Positions 9,683-18,230 of a stretch of DNA of 64,000 bases are shown in pieces; the first letter of the stretch is position 1; every line of letters starts with the position of its first letter. Origin of the DNA: Bacillota bacterium (lineage in GTDB: Bacteria > Bacillota > Clostridia > Christensenellales > Aristaeellaceae); assembly GCA_023421395.1 (NCBI GenBank), contig JAEZTL010000009.1, positions 57,212 to 121,211 on the forward strand. The letters run 5' to 3'. The notes beneath the pieces are model-generated. The model searched no databases. It had not been told where the DNA came from and saw nothing but the letters and a program-made list of their open reading frames with translations. The translations under genes were made by a program, and so were the position numbers.

Positions 9683-10582
9683 ATGAAAAAAAATAAATCC
9701 TACGTCGGGTTTATCGCCCCGGGCTTTGTGATCTATACGATGTTCATGATCGTCCCGATTGTTTTCGCCATGTACTACAGCTTTTTCAACTGGAATGGCA
9801 TCGGCCCCATGAAGTATGTTGGCCTGGCCAACTTTGAAAAACTTCTGATGGGTGGGCGCATGTCCCGGGTTTTTTATAATGCGCTGGGCAACAACTTCAA
9901 ATATCTGGCCAGCGTGATCTTCGTCATCACCCCCATCCAGATCTTTTTCGCTTATGTGCTGTATATCCGCATCCGGGCGCACCGGTACATCCAGTTCATG
10001 CTGTTTCTGCCCTACGTCATTTCGACGTCCATCGTCGGCTTTTTCGCGGTCATCATCTTCGACCCCAACATTGGCTTTCTGAATACCATCCTTCAGAACA
10101 TCGGCCTATCGGCCATGAGGAGCGCCTGGCTGGGGGATCCGCACCTCAGCTTCAAGATTATGGTGATGGTGGTCATCTGGTCGTCCATCGGCTCGGGCAT
10201 GATGATTTTCAACGCAAACATGAAGGAGATCTCCGATTCCATCATGGAAGCGGCGAAGATCGACGGAGCGGGCGAAATCCGAACCTTCTTCAGCGTTGTG
10301 CTGCCGCAGCTTTCGTCCTCTCTCAATACGGTCATCACGCTGGGCGTCATCTATGCGCTGACGATTTTCGATATTCCGTTCATGCTGGGCGGCGTGCAGG
10401 GCGGCGTCAATAACACGATCGACTTTGTCAACATGGTGTTCTACCGGTATGCCTTCGGCGGCACTTATTTTGGCGAAACAAATCTGGGGTTCGGCTCCAG
10501 CATCAGCGTCGCCATGTTCATTATGATTCTGGCGGTCTCTGTCCTGGTCAGCCTGATCCTAAAAAAGCGAGACAACGCATAA
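9683..10582 (+). CDS. Sugar ABC transporter permease (MalF/UgpA-like)
   Basis: 299 residues from ATG 9683, which has AGGGGGA upstream (9669-9675). Six hydrophobic segments are visible, starting with VGFIAPGFVIYTMFMIVPIV. The cytoplasmic EAA loop reads EAAKIDGAGEIRTFFSVVLPQ, the contact point for the ATPase. It forms the membrane channel with the next gene. No ATPase gene is present in the operon, so a shared ATPase of the MsmK type encoded elsewhere is the likely partner. Confidence 0.9.
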   Translation: MKKNKSYVGFIAPGFVIYTMFMIVPIVFAMYYSFFNWNGIGPMKYVGLANFEKLLMGGRMSRVFYNALGNNFKYLASVIFVITPIQIFFAYVLYIRIRAHRYIQFMLFLPYVISTSIVGFFAVIIFDPNIGFLNTILQNIGLSAMRSAWLGDPHLSFKIMVMVVIWSSIGSGMMIFNANMKEISDSIMEAAKIDGAGEIRTFFSVVLPQLSSSLNTVITLGVIYALTIFDIPFMLGGVQGGVNNTIDFVNMVFYRYAFGGTYFGETNLGFGSSISVAMFIMILAVSVLVSLILKKRDNA

Positions 10583-10594
10583 TTGAGGTGCTCA

Positions 10595-11452
10595 ATGGCC
10601 AGAAAAAACAGCCGTCTCCTGACCCAGAGCCGGTCGGCGGTTCTCGTAAAAAACCTCATATCCTTCGTGTTGATCCTGTATACGCTGATCACGATTTTCC
10701 TGATCGGAAATGCCGTGCTGTCTTCCTTTAAGACAAAAGCGGACTTAATCACCAACACCATGGGTTTCCCGCAGGCGTTTGTTCTGGACAACTTCCGCAT
10801 CGTCCTGGGAGAAGATGGGTTCCTCACGTATCTTCTCAACAGCGTGATTCTTGTGTCGCTGAGCATTCTGTTTATGGTCGCGTTATCTTCATCGGTGGCG
10901 TACGGCGTTTCGATGTTCAAATTCAAAGGCCGCGACTTCATTCAAACGTACTTCCTCGTCGGGCTCATGTTCCCGATCCAGCTGGGGATCCTGCCGCTGT
11001 TCGTGATCATGAACAAGCTGAAGCTGACGAACAACCTGCTGGGGCTCGCGCTGGTGTACTCGGCCAACATGTCCTTCTCGGTGGTCGTGTTTTCCAAATT
11101 CTTCAGCGGGTTCCAGCACGCGCTGCTGGAAGCTGCGGTAATCGACGGCGCGAACCCCCTGCAGGTGTTCACCAGGGTCGTGCTGCCGATTTCAAAGCCC
11201 GTCATCTTTACAGTAGGCCTGATCAACTTCGTCATGGTCTGGAACGACTTCTACATGCCCCTGGTCTTTCTGACGAAATCAACCTTGAGGACGCTGACGC
11301 TGGGCATTTACGCCTACACCGCGGACTTCCTCGCCAACTGGAACAAGGTGTTCGCGGGCGTCACCGTCGCGCTGCTCCCCATCATCATCATTTACTTCTT
11401 CTTCTCTGAACAGATCGTCAGCGGTCTCACCAGCGGCTCTGTCAAGGAATAA
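10595..11452 (+). CDS. Sugar ABC transporter permease (MalG/UgpE-like)
   Basis: 285 residues from ATG 10595, with GAGGTG at 10585-10590. It starts 12 bp after the first permease. The EAA loop motif EAAVIDGANPLQVFTRVVLP identifies the second permease of a carbohydrate importer. Hydrophobic segments begin with FVLILYTLITIFLIGNAVL. It ends the operon; no ATPase gene follows. The next 640 bp hold no recognisable gene. Confidence 0.9.
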   Translation: MARKNSRLLTQSRSAVLVKNLISFVLILYTLITIFLIGNAVLSSFKTKADLITNTMGFPQAFVLDNFRIVLGEDGFLTYLLNSVILVSLSILFMVALSSSVAYGVSMFKFKGRDFIQTYFLVGLMFPIQLGILPLFVIMNKLKLTNNLLGLALVYSANMSFSVVVFSKFFSGFQHALLEAAVIDGANPLQVFTRVVLPISKPVIFTVGLINFVMVWNDFYMPLVFLTKSTLRTLTLGIYAYTADFLANWNKVFAGVTVALLPIIIIYFFFSEQIVSGLTSGSVKE

Positions 11453-12096
11453 GGCGAACGGACCCGATCCCCAGCATCCGGCCGCATTGGCGTGAAAGCG
11501 ATACGCGGAAGGCGGCACCCTCAGAAAAAAGAGGCCCTGCACAAGCGAAGAAAAGGTGGGCGGCCCTGCCGGGGCGGCAGAGCGTCCACCTTCTTGCGTA
11601 TGCCGAAGCGACAAGCAAAAGGCAGACGCGCTCCGTGCCTTTTCCCTGTGCGTTTTTCAGACAGGCATCGAAGGATAAAGCGAGTGTTGTCTTGGCTGCT
11701 TTTGCAACCGAACGGGCAAAAGCATAAGGGAGCCACAGTTTCACCCCGCCGGGAGAAACTTGTCCTTCTGCCGTTTCCGTTCTCCGATGCGCCCGGCCCG
11801 GGGTTATCGATGCCGAGACACACGAGCCGTGAAACGCACGCCGACAGCAGCCGGCATCGGCCCTGTGAGCGAAAGCCGGAAGCTGCATGGCATACTGCCG
11901 CGTTCTGCTTTCTCCGATTCGGGAGATTATATCATCGCCGCGATCCGGAGAATTTTGCCGGGATTCAACCTTGAAGCATGGGCGGTAAATGTTCTATTGA
12001 ACGTTGCGGCTCATATAACGTAGCGCTCCCCTATTCAGAAAGAGGTGCTGTGTTACTTGAACCGCAACGTTTGAAACCCTTGTATGGGTATGGGCG
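11453..12096. other. Geneless stretch between two sugar loci
   Basis: No reading frame here resembles a protein I recognise. The open frames on both strands are arginine-rich and look like GC-bias artefacts. Two small structures stand out. The first is an 8-bp hairpin AAAAGGCA/TGCCTTTT (11617-11643), terminator-like for either strand. The second is a 10-bp inverted repeat AACGTTGCGG (12000-12009) and CCGCAACGTT (12062-12071), placed just beyond the end of the convergent leftward operon. Confidence 0.5.
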
Positions 12097-12669
12097 CTAC
12101 CGCGGGCGCTTGTTCATCAGGTCTGCCAGCGGGTAGTCGCCCAAGCGCTTGACCTCAAAGCCGTTCTGCTTGAATTCTTCGTAGTCGAAGGCCTCCAGCT
12201 CGTCGATGGCCAGCTTGTGGAACTCGTAGAAATTTGGCCACCACTCGTAGCCGTCGCCAAGATTGTTGTTCAGGAATGCGTCGGCCATCTCAATGCCCAT
12301 CTGCGGCGCGACGTAGAAACCGCCCATCGCCAGCACGTTGCAGCCGTTGCCGGTGATGCAGCGCTTCGCCGCCGGAACGCTTTCCGCGACCGCCGCGTGG
12401 ACGTGCGGGCACTTCGAAGCGGCGATGTGGATGCCCATGCCCGTGCCGCAGAAGATCAGCGCGCGCTCGAACTCGCCTTCCGAGATCTTGGCGCCCACTT
12501 TCAGGCCGATGCGGTGGAACATCTCCGGTTCCTTCTCCTCCAGCGAGCGCACGCCGATGTCCGTTACCGTCCAGCCGTTCTCCTTCAGGTGCGCGACCAC
12601 CGCTTCCTTCAGTGCGAAGCCCGCAAAGTCGGCGCCTACCAATACCTGCTTATCCTTGACCGTCTTCAT
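12097..12669 (-). CDS. RpiB/LacA/LacB-family sugar-phosphate isomerase
   Basis: 190 residues. The RpiB fold is shown by VLVGADFAGFALKEAVVAHL near the N-terminus and by ALIFCGTGMGIHIAASK, which holds the conserved phosphate and substrate loop. GCNVLAMGG is the usual later strand motif. It is about 40 residues longer than classical RpiB (about 150), with an aromatic C-terminal tail (DGYEWWPNFYEF). Longer variants isomerise tetrulose or other non-ribose phosphates in some bacteria, so ribose 5-phosphate should not be assumed. GGGAGGG precedes the ATG. It is the last gene of the operon PfkB, aldolase, FGGY kinase, RpiB. Confidence 0.82.
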   Translation of the reverse strand: MKTVKDKQVLVGADFAGFALKEAVVAHLKENGWTVTDIGVRSLEEKEPEMFHRIGLKVGAKISEGEFERALIFCGTGMGIHIAASKCPHVHAAVAESVPAAKRCITGNGCNVLAMGGFYVAPQMGIEMADAFLNNNLGDGYEWWPNFYEFHKLAIDELEAFDYEEFKQNGFEVKRLGDYPLADLMNKRPR

Positions 12670-12702
12670 TGAAGCATCCCTCCCGCATGTATTTCCGGAA
12701 AC

Positions 12703-14178
12703 TTATTCAACAGCCGGAGCTTCCCGGTCGAAACCAAAGACGCTCAGGAACCGCTCATACTGTGCCTGCCACCGCGCCGCGTCTTGGGGCAGGTATTCTC
12801 TGGTTTCAAAAGAGGCGGCGACCAGGGCGCGGCCCTGCTTTATGGAGGAAATATCGCCGTGGGCCAGCATCTGCACCAGGATATTTCCGATGGAGGTGGC
12901 GTCGGCAGGCCCGGCCACGACGCGCCGACCCAGCGCGTTGGCCGCGAACTGCGCGCCGAGCGCGTCCTTCGATCCGCCGCCGACGATGTTGACCGCTTCA
13001 TATTGCCGGCCCGTCAGCGCCTCAATCCGCTCCAGCACCAGGCGGTATTTCAGCGCAAGGCTCTCGTACACCAGCCGGAAAAATGCGCCGGGCGTTTCTG
13101 GCGCGCGCCCGGTTGTCTCACGGCAGGCCTCCCGGATTTTTCCGGCCATGCCTCCGGGGTAGTAGAACCTCGGATCGTCGGGGTCGAGAAGGAACTGGAA
13201 GGGCTGCGCCGCCATTGCTTCCGCCTGCATCCGGTCGTAATCGAACCTTTGACCGAGCAGTGCGAAGTCCCTTTGCAGCTCCTGCAGCAACCATGAGCCC
13301 ATGACGTTTCGGAGGATGCGGTGGTGCCCCGGAAAGCTGCCCTCGTTGGCGATGTTCCACCGGAAGCCTGTTTCACAGATGACCGGTTTGGGGTGCTCAA
13401 CGCCGACCAACGCCCAGGTGCCGCTGGAGATGATCGCGGCGTTTGCGCCCAGCGGCGAGGCGAGGAAGGCGGACGCCGTGTCGTGCTCGCAGACGGACAC
13501 GAAGTCAAATGCCGGAATCCCTTCGAGCGCGCCCCGACCGGTCACGGTGCCGGGCATCACGAGAGGCGCGAACAGCGCGCGGGGGATGTCGTAGGCGGCA
13601 AGAATCTCGTCGATCCAGTCTCGGGTTTCCCAATCCAGCATCTGCGTCTCCGCAGCCAGCGTGTACTCTGTGACGGCTTCGCCAGTGAGCGCGTAGCCCA
13701 GAAGATCCGGCAGGAACAGAAGGCGATGGGCTTTCTCAAACAGGTATTGCTGCCCGGCCTCGCGCATCGCGGCCAGCTGCATCAGCGTATTGAAGGGCGC
13801 GATCTGGTTGCCCGTGCAGGCGTAGAGCGCGCGGGGGCTCATTTTTACGTAAATCTTCTCCGCGTACGTTTCGCCGCGCGGGTCGCGATAGGAGCGGACG
13901 GGGAAGAGCAATTCCCCATTCGGGTCGATGAAGGAAAAGTCGTTGTTGAAGCTGTCGATTCCAAAGGAATCGACGCCTGCCTCGCCTGCGGCCTTCAGGA
14001 TGCCCTCCGACATCTGCCGGAAGATGCCGAGAAAGTCCCAGTACAGCGCGCCGCGCACCTTGACGAGCGTGTTGGGGAAGCCGAACACGCTTTGAATGCG
14101 CAGGCGGTCGCCGTCAAAGGCGCTTGAAAACAGCTTGCCACTGCTTGCGCCCAGGTCAAAGGCCAAGAAATTACGCAT
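12703..14178 (-). CDS. rhaB: Rhamnulokinase-like carbohydrate kinase (FGGY family)
   Basis: 491 residues. The N-terminal ATPase fold starts NFLAFDLGASSGKLF, the RhaB-type version of the FGGY motif. DSFNNDFSFID, FLPDLLGYALTGE and VCEHDTASAF (catalytic Asp region) match rhamnulokinases, and VNIVGGGSKDALGAQFAANA is the FGGY signature 2 region. It would phosphorylate L-rhamnulose, or a related ketose, at C1. AAAGGAG precedes the start. It sits 33 bp downstream of the aldolase gene. No rhamnose isomerase is present in the window, so the substrate could be another ketose. Confidence 0.82.
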   Translation of the reverse strand: MRNFLAFDLGASSGKLFSSAFDGDRLRIQSVFGFPNTLVKVRGALYWDFLGIFRQMSEGILKAAGEAGVDSFGIDSFNNDFSFIDPNGELLFPVRSYRDPRGETYAEKIYVKMSPRALYACTGNQIAPFNTLMQLAAMREAGQQYLFEKAHRLLFLPDLLGYALTGEAVTEYTLAAETQMLDWETRDWIDEILAAYDIPRALFAPLVMPGTVTGRGALEGIPAFDFVSVCEHDTASAFLASPLGANAAIISSGTWALVGVEHPKPVICETGFRWNIANEGSFPGHHRILRNVMGSWLLQELQRDFALLGQRFDYDRMQAEAMAAQPFQFLLDPDDPRFYYPGGMAGKIREACRETTGRAPETPGAFFRLVYESLALKYRLVLERIEALTGRQYEAVNIVGGGSKDALGAQFAANALGRRVVAGPADATSIGNILVQMLAHGDISSIKQGRALVAASFETREYLPQDAARWQAQYERFLSVFGFDREAPAVE

Positions 14179-14211
14179 CGGCTGCTCCTTTGGCCGCTGG
14201 TGTTTTGAAAG

Positions 14212-14814
14212 CTAGATCAGGTTTTTGCAGATGCCGCAGAAGGCGTCGGCCTCGATGCGCTCCAGCATCGAGTACGCGCCGTAGATGTCCGGCCCGGAGA
14301 CCACCACGCCGTGCAGGGGCAGGATCATACCCAGCGGCTTCTTCTCCGCCAGCTCGCGGCGCGCGTCAAAGTACTTGTACACGTTTTCGGCCAGCTGCGG
14401 CGTATAAGCCTTGGTCCACTCGATGCACTCCACATAGCCGCGGCCCATCGTCGCCTCGGTAACGTTCGGGATGGGCTTGGAGAAGGCGACGTAGGGCATG
14501 CAGTAGAACGGATGGGCGTGGATTGTCGCGCCGATGTTGGTGAAGCCGGACAGCAGCTTTATGTGCATGTCCGTCTCGCGGGACAGCTTCCCCGTGCCCT
14601 CCAGCACGTTTTCCTGATAGTCGATCAACAGTATGTCTTCCGGCGAAAGACAGCAGTGCTTCCGCTCGGACATTAACGACGGTGTCACCAGAATGCGGTT
14701 TTCCGCCACGCGCACCGCGAAATTGCCGCCGGCGGCGTTGGTCAGGCGGCGCTCCCACATGAGTTTCGCCGTCAGGCACATTTCCTCGCGAATTTCCAGA
14801 TAGGATAGGTCCAT
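14212..14814 (-). CDS. Class II aldolase/adducin-family aldolase (rhamnulose/fuculose-1-phosphate type)
   Basis: 200 residues from ATG 14814. NAAGGNFAVRV is the conserved phosphate-binding loop. THE zinc site is visible as IHAHPFYC plus the later HGVVVSG histidine, and SRETDMHIKLL precedes it as in L-fuculose-1-phosphate aldolases. The family cleaves 1-phosphoketoses to DHAP and an aldehyde. The weak ribosome site AAGAAGG lies upstream; a longer open frame to 15093 runs into the kinase gene and is not used. It pairs with the FGGY kinase next to it as a kinase-aldolase module. Confidence 0.82.
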   Translation of the reverse strand: MDLSYLEIREEMCLTAKLMWERRLTNAAGGNFAVRVAENRILVTPSLMSERKHCCLSPEDILLIDYQENVLEGTGKLSRETDMHIKLLSGFTNIGATIHAHPFYCMPYVAFSKPIPNVTEATMGRGYVECIEWTKAYTPQLAENVYKYFDARRELAEKKPLGMILPLHGVVVSGPDIYGAYSMLERIEADAFCGICKNLI

Positions 14815-14833
14815 CTCGAAACCTTCTTTCCGA

Positions 14834-15766
14834 TCAGATTCTCCGAATGGATACCGAACCCAGCAACGCCTTCGCGCGGGCCAGGTCAAACCCCACCGAG
14901 AGCGGGGACTCCGCAGTGGCGGCGGAGCAGGCGGTGGCGAAGGCGAGCGCCTCTTCCGTGGGCATGGCGTTCTCCGTGGCGTGCAGCATTCCGGCCATGA
15001 AGCAGTCGCCGCAGCCGACCGTGTTGTACACGTCCACTTCCGGCGGCTGGATGCGGTACAGCGCGTCCCCCGCGCGGACGATGGAGCCGCCACCGCCCAT
15101 CGTCACGGCGACGATTTCGATGGAATGCTTATCCAGCGCCGCGATGGCCGAAACGACGTCCCGGTCGCTTGCGAGCGGCCGGCCAATCAGCTCGGCCAGC
15201 TCGTCCCGGTTGGGCTTGACCAGGTACGGGCTCTGAGCCACGCACTGTTTCAAAGATTCGCCGCTGGCATCCAGAAACACCTTGAGGTGTTTCTCCGAAA
15301 GACGGTCCATGAGCCGGTTGTAGATGAAAGGGTCGGGGAAATTCGACGCGTCACCGGACAGCGCGAGCAGGTCGTCTTCTTCAACCTCCGCCTCGAGCAG
15401 GCGGTAAAGCTCCGCCGTTTGCGCCAAGGTGGGCTGCGGGCCACGGTCCGATATAAGGGTGGAATCCTTCGTGTCCCGCTCCACCAAAAGGTAGTTATCG
15501 CGGCTTTCGCCCTCGCGGGAGTACACAAAGCGCGGCATCACGCCGTCGGCCTCCAGCATTTCGATGATGCGCCGCCCGTTCAATCCAAACCCGAAGCCGA
15601 ACGCCCGGGACGGCGTACCCATCACGTTGAGGTTCATTGACACGTGGGTTCCCTTCCCGCCCATCGTGACCGCCTTCGTCTGGATGCGGTTGGTGATGTT
15701 GCGGACGAACCGGTTCAGGTAAATGATGTTGTCTATGGCCGGGTTGAGCGTAAGGGTGTTGATCAT
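14834..15766 (-). CDS. PfkB-family sugar-phosphate kinase (1-phosphofructokinase/tagatose-6-P kinase type)
   Basis: 310 residues beginning MINTLTLNPAIDNIIYLNRF, the standard opening of the FruK/LacC branch. GGKGTHVSMNLNVMG is the sugar-binding glycine motif. The catalytic loop reads NTVGCGDCFMAG instead of the usual DTxGAGDxF: the catalytic Asp is kept, but the first two glycine-loop positions and the residue after the Asp differ. ATG 15766 has AAGGGG eight bases upstream. It is the first gene of the leftward operon, preceded by a promoter (15819-15847) and an 18-bp operator. Confidence 0.82.
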   Translation of the reverse strand: MINTLTLNPAIDNIIYLNRFVRNITNRIQTKAVTMGGKGTHVSMNLNVMGTPSRAFGFGFGLNGRRIIEMLEADGVMPRFVYSREGESRDNYLLVERDTKDSTLISDRGPQPTLAQTAELYRLLEAEVEEDDLLALSGDASNFPDPFIYNRLMDRLSEKHLKVFLDASGESLKQCVAQSPYLVKPNRDELAELIGRPLASDRDVVSAIAALDKHSIEIVAVTMGGGGSIVRAGDALYRIQPPEVDVYNTVGCGDCFMAGMLHATENAMPTEEALAFATACSAATAESPLSVGFDLARAKALLGSVSIRRI

Positions 15767-15784
15767 CGAGCAAACCCCTTCAAA

Positions 15785-15802
15785 TGCGTTAGCGCACACG
15801 CA
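15785..15802 (-). promoter_or_regulatory. LacI-type operator copy A
   Basis: On the minus strand the site reads TGCGTGTGCGCTAACGCA. It has TGCGT/ACGCA arms around a central CG, the layout of LacI-family operators. It lies about 10-27 bp after the predicted transcription start of the PfkB operon. Copies at 17084 and 17151 share the sequence. Confidence 0.75.
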
Positions 15803-15818
15803 AATTATCAACACTAAT

Positions 15819-15847
15819 ATTATAATCCATTGTCATATATATTTCAA
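15819..15847 (-). promoter_or_regulatory. Promoter of the PfkB-aldolase-kinase-RpiB operon
   Basis: On the minus strand, TTGAAA (15847-15842) and TATAAT (15824-15819) are separated by 17 bp. Operator A lies just downstream. Confidence 0.75.
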
Positions 15848-15878
15848 CCGGTTTCCAATAAATATTTTTGCAAATGTA

Positions 15879-15907
15879 TTGACAATGCGCCGAAACCTGT
15901 GTTAAAT
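15879..15907 (+). promoter_or_regulatory. Promoter of the LacI regulator
   Basis: TTGACA (15879-15884) and TTAAAT (15902-15907) are separated by 17 bp and end 20 bp before the start codon. The promoter is divergent from the PfkB operon promoter. Confidence 0.7.
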
Positions 15908-15927
15908 TCCAAGGCAGGGTGAAACGA

Positions 15928-16998
15928 ATGGCAAAAGTGACAATACAAACCATAGCACGGGCCGCGCGGGTCTCGGTTGGAACGGTGGACCGGGCGATCA
16001 ATTCCAGGGGCCGCATCAAGCCCGACACCAAGATGCAGATCCTCCGGATCGCTGAGGAGTTGGGCTACACCCCCAATAAGATTGCAAGCGCGCTGGGCAG
16101 GCAGCGGAAATTCAAAATCGGCGTGCTCATCCCCCGGTATCCCGCCTTCTTTTTCCAGTACTTGCGCATGGGAATCGTTAAGGCCGCGGGCGAACTCGCC
16201 GACTACGGCGTGATCGTCGAAGAACTGTTTACCGATTGGCTGGATGTAGCCGAGCAGCGCGCGGTGCTGGATGGGCTGGACGCCGGCGACTATGACGGTA
16301 TCGCGTTGATTGGCAGTGGTGATGAACTGGCCGACTCCATCGACAGGCTGGCGCGCGCGGGTGTGCCGGTGGTCACCTTCAACTCTGATGTGCGCGCCAG
16401 CGGGCGGCTGTTTTTCGTGGGCGAGGACGCGTACAAATCCGGCCGGCTGGCCGGCGACATGATGGGCAGGCTCCTGGGCGGCAAGGGCAAAGTGGCGGTT
16501 TTTGTCAGTTTTTACAATCCTGGCGCTTCGACGAACCGCCGGGACGGCTTCCGGGACGTGCTGCGCGAAAATTACCCCGGCGTTGAGATCATCTGCGAGC
16601 GGGAGTACCGGGATGTGGAAACCGTCGCCTACGCAGCCATGGAGGATGTGTTCAAACGCTACCGGGGCATCGACGGCATCTTCTCCAACAGCTCCACTGG
16701 CTCCGTCGCATCGGGGCGGTTCCTTGAGGACAAAACTCCGGCGCACAAGCCCGTCGTCATCGGCTACGACGTCACGGAGGAAGTGGAAGGATACCTGGAG
16801 CGCCAGGTTTGCGACATGATCATCGACCAGGATCCCCGCAAGCAGAGCTATTATGGCGTGCGGCTGCTGGCCAGGCACCTGATCGAGCGGTGGACGCCTG
16901 CCAGGCAGGAGCAGTTCATCCGGGTCAAGATGGTCATGCGTTACAATGCGTCGGAGCATTCGATGACCCGGGATATGAGCGAGTGGATTCTCGAATAG
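15928..16998 (+). CDS. LacI-family transcriptional regulator
   Basis: 356 residues. The N-terminal helix-turn-helix (TIQTIARAARVSVGTVDRAI) and hinge (ASALGRQRKFKIGVLIPRY) are followed by a periplasmic-binding-protein-like effector domain that resembles the ribose-type binding proteins (DYDGIALIGSGDELADSID, RRDGFRDVLRE). ATG 15928 was chosen for AGGGTG six bases upstream; GTG 15919 would add three residues. It lies between the divergent PfkB operon and the transporter operon. Three copies of one palindromic motif flank it, so it is the natural candidate to bind them and to respond to the transported sugar. Confidence 0.9.
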   Translation: MAKVTIQTIARAARVSVGTVDRAINSRGRIKPDTKMQILRIAEELGYTPNKIASALGRQRKFKIGVLIPRYPAFFFQYLRMGIVKAAGELADYGVIVEELFTDWLDVAEQRAVLDGLDAGDYDGIALIGSGDELADSIDRLARAGVPVVTFNSDVRASGRLFFVGEDAYKSGRLAGDMMGRLLGGKGKVAVFVSFYNPGASTNRRDGFRDVLRENYPGVEIICEREYRDVETVAYAAMEDVFKRYRGIDGIFSNSSTGSVASGRFLEDKTPAHKPVVIGYDVTEEVEGYLERQVCDMIIDQDPRKQSYYGVRLLARHLIERWTPARQEQFIRVKMVMRYNASEHSMTRDMSEWILE

Positions 16999-17015
16999 AA
17001 AGTGTTAAGATGGTA

Positions 17016-17044
17016 TTGACAAGTTCTGTTAAGCGTACTATGCT
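17016..17044 (+). promoter_or_regulatory. Promoter of the ribose-type transporter operon
   Basis: TTGACA (17016-17021) and TATGCT (17039-17044) have a 17-bp spacer. Operators B and C lie about 34 and 101 bp after the predicted start. Confidence 0.7.
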
Positions 17045-17083
17045 TTGTTGTGAGGAACATACAAAGGCTATGGTGCACCCAAA

Positions 17084-17101
17084 TGCGTGTGCGGTTACGC
17101 G
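17084..17101 (+). promoter_or_regulatory. LacI-type operator copy B
   Basis: TGCGTGTGCGGTTACGCG. It differs from copy C at two positions and sits in the leader of the transporter operon, 67 bp from C start to start. Confidence 0.7.
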
Positions 17102-17150
17102 GAAGGCGGCAGAAACGGCGAAAGATCAGGCGGGTTTATTTTTAGCCAGT

Positions 17151-17168
17151 TGCGTGTGCGGTAACGCA
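17151..17168 (+). promoter_or_regulatory. LacI-type operator copy C
   Basis: TGCGTGTGCGGTAACGCA, the cleanest copy, with TGCGT/ACGCA arms and central CG. It lies 60 bp before the binding-protein start. Downstream position suggests a roadblock, or looping with copy B or with copy A about 1.3 kb away. Confidence 0.72.
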
Positions 17169-17227
17169 GAATCGTGAAAGTTTTTTTACCCGTCGGGGGT
17201 AATTAAATACGAGGAGGTACCTGTTCT

Positions 17228-18208
17228 ATGAAGAAAGCACTGGTCCTGGTTCTCGCGCTCATCATGGCCCTGTCCGTGACCGTCACCGCCTCCGCAGCCA
17301 AGTACAAGGTCGGCCTTTCGATGGACGACCTGAACACCGAGTTCTGGCTGGGCAACTACAACGCCATCTATGAGAAAGCCAAGGAACTGGACGTGGAGAT
17401 CGTGGAAGCCATCGCCAACGGCGACGCCAATGTGCAAAACGACCAGATCGCCGACCTGATCGCCCGCGGCTGCCAGGCGGTCATCTGCGCGGCGGCGGAC
17501 AGCGCGGCCATCGACGTGGCCATCAAGGAATGCCTGGACAACAACGTCTACATCATCATGGACAACCGGCCGACCTCGGGCGAGAGCGTGCCCTCCGCGC
17601 AGATTCTGTCGGATAACCAGCAGATGGCCTACGACGAGATGACCTGGCTCATCGGCTACGCCAAGGCCAAGGGCATCACCTTCAATAATGCCATCATGCT
17701 CATCGGCGACCTGGGCGACGAAAACGCCATTCAGCGCTACAACGGCTTCACCGCCGCGATCAAGGACAACCCGGGTGTGGTCAACGTCGCGGTCGAAGTG
17801 CCCACCGAGTGGAATCAGGAAGTCGCGCTGGCCGGTCTCCAGAACGCGCTGCAGGCGCATCCCGACGTGGACCTGATCATCACGCCTTCCGACTTCCTCT
17901 GGACGCCCATCCAGTCGGCGCTGGAGCAGGCAGGCAAGTGGGGCAAGATCGGCGACGCCAACCATGTGGCGGTCATTTCCTTTGACGGCGACGTCAACGG
18001 CATGCAGATGATGAAGGACGGTTACTGCTGGGCGGACGCCGCGCAGGGCTCCATCACCCAGGGCCAGATGTGTGTGCAGGCGGCCGTCACGCTGATCGAC
18101 GGCGGCAAGCTCGAAGCGGTTGACACGATCGACCCGGGCATCATCGCCAACCTTGAGAACTTCGACCAGGTCAAGGAAACCGTCTGGGGCTGGGCCGGCG
18201 TCAAATAA
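17228..18208 (+). CDS. Ribose-type ABC transporter substrate-binding protein
   Basis: 326 residues. The signal peptide ends at ASAA before KYKVGLSMDDLNTEFW, with no lipobox cysteine. The mature part is the two-lobed type I binding fold (Peripla_BP_4): VQNDQIADLIARGCQAVICA, IIMDNRPTSGE and DLIITPSDFLWTPIQSAL are the usual lobe motifs. GAGGAGG precedes the ATG. It leads the operon binding protein, permease, ATPase, permease, mutarotase-like protein. Neighbouring kinase and aldolase genes suggest a hexose, deoxyhexose or pentose ligand, not identifiable from sequence. Confidence 0.92.
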   Translation: MKKALVLVLALIMALSVTVTASAAKYKVGLSMDDLNTEFWLGNYNAIYEKAKELDVEIVEAIANGDANVQNDQIADLIARGCQAVICAAADSAAIDVAIKECLDNNVYIIMDNRPTSGESVPSAQILSDNQQMAYDEMTWLIGYAKAKGITFNNAIMLIGDLGDENAIQRYNGFTAAIKDNPGVVNVAVEVPTEWNQEVALAGLQNALQAHPDVDLIITPSDFLWTPIQSALEQAGKWGKIGDANHVAVISFDGDVNGMQMMKDGYCWADAAQGSITQGQMCVQAAVTLIDGGKLEAVDTIDPGIIANLENFDQVKETVWGWAGVK

Positions 18209-18230
18209 TCGGCCTGGGAATAACGCAATT

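Noticed and set aside
8327..9982. 551-codon minus-strand open frame over the sugar importer
   Set aside because: Antisense to an intact binding protein and permease with signal peptide and motifs; no homology seen.
11442..11974. Overlapping open frames on both strands after the importer
   Set aside because: Arg-rich, no motif, no ribosome site of note; treated as non-coding.
14815..15093. N-terminal extension of the class II aldolase
   Set aside because: It overlaps the PfkB gene in another frame; the ATG at 14814 with a ribosome site gives the family-length protein.
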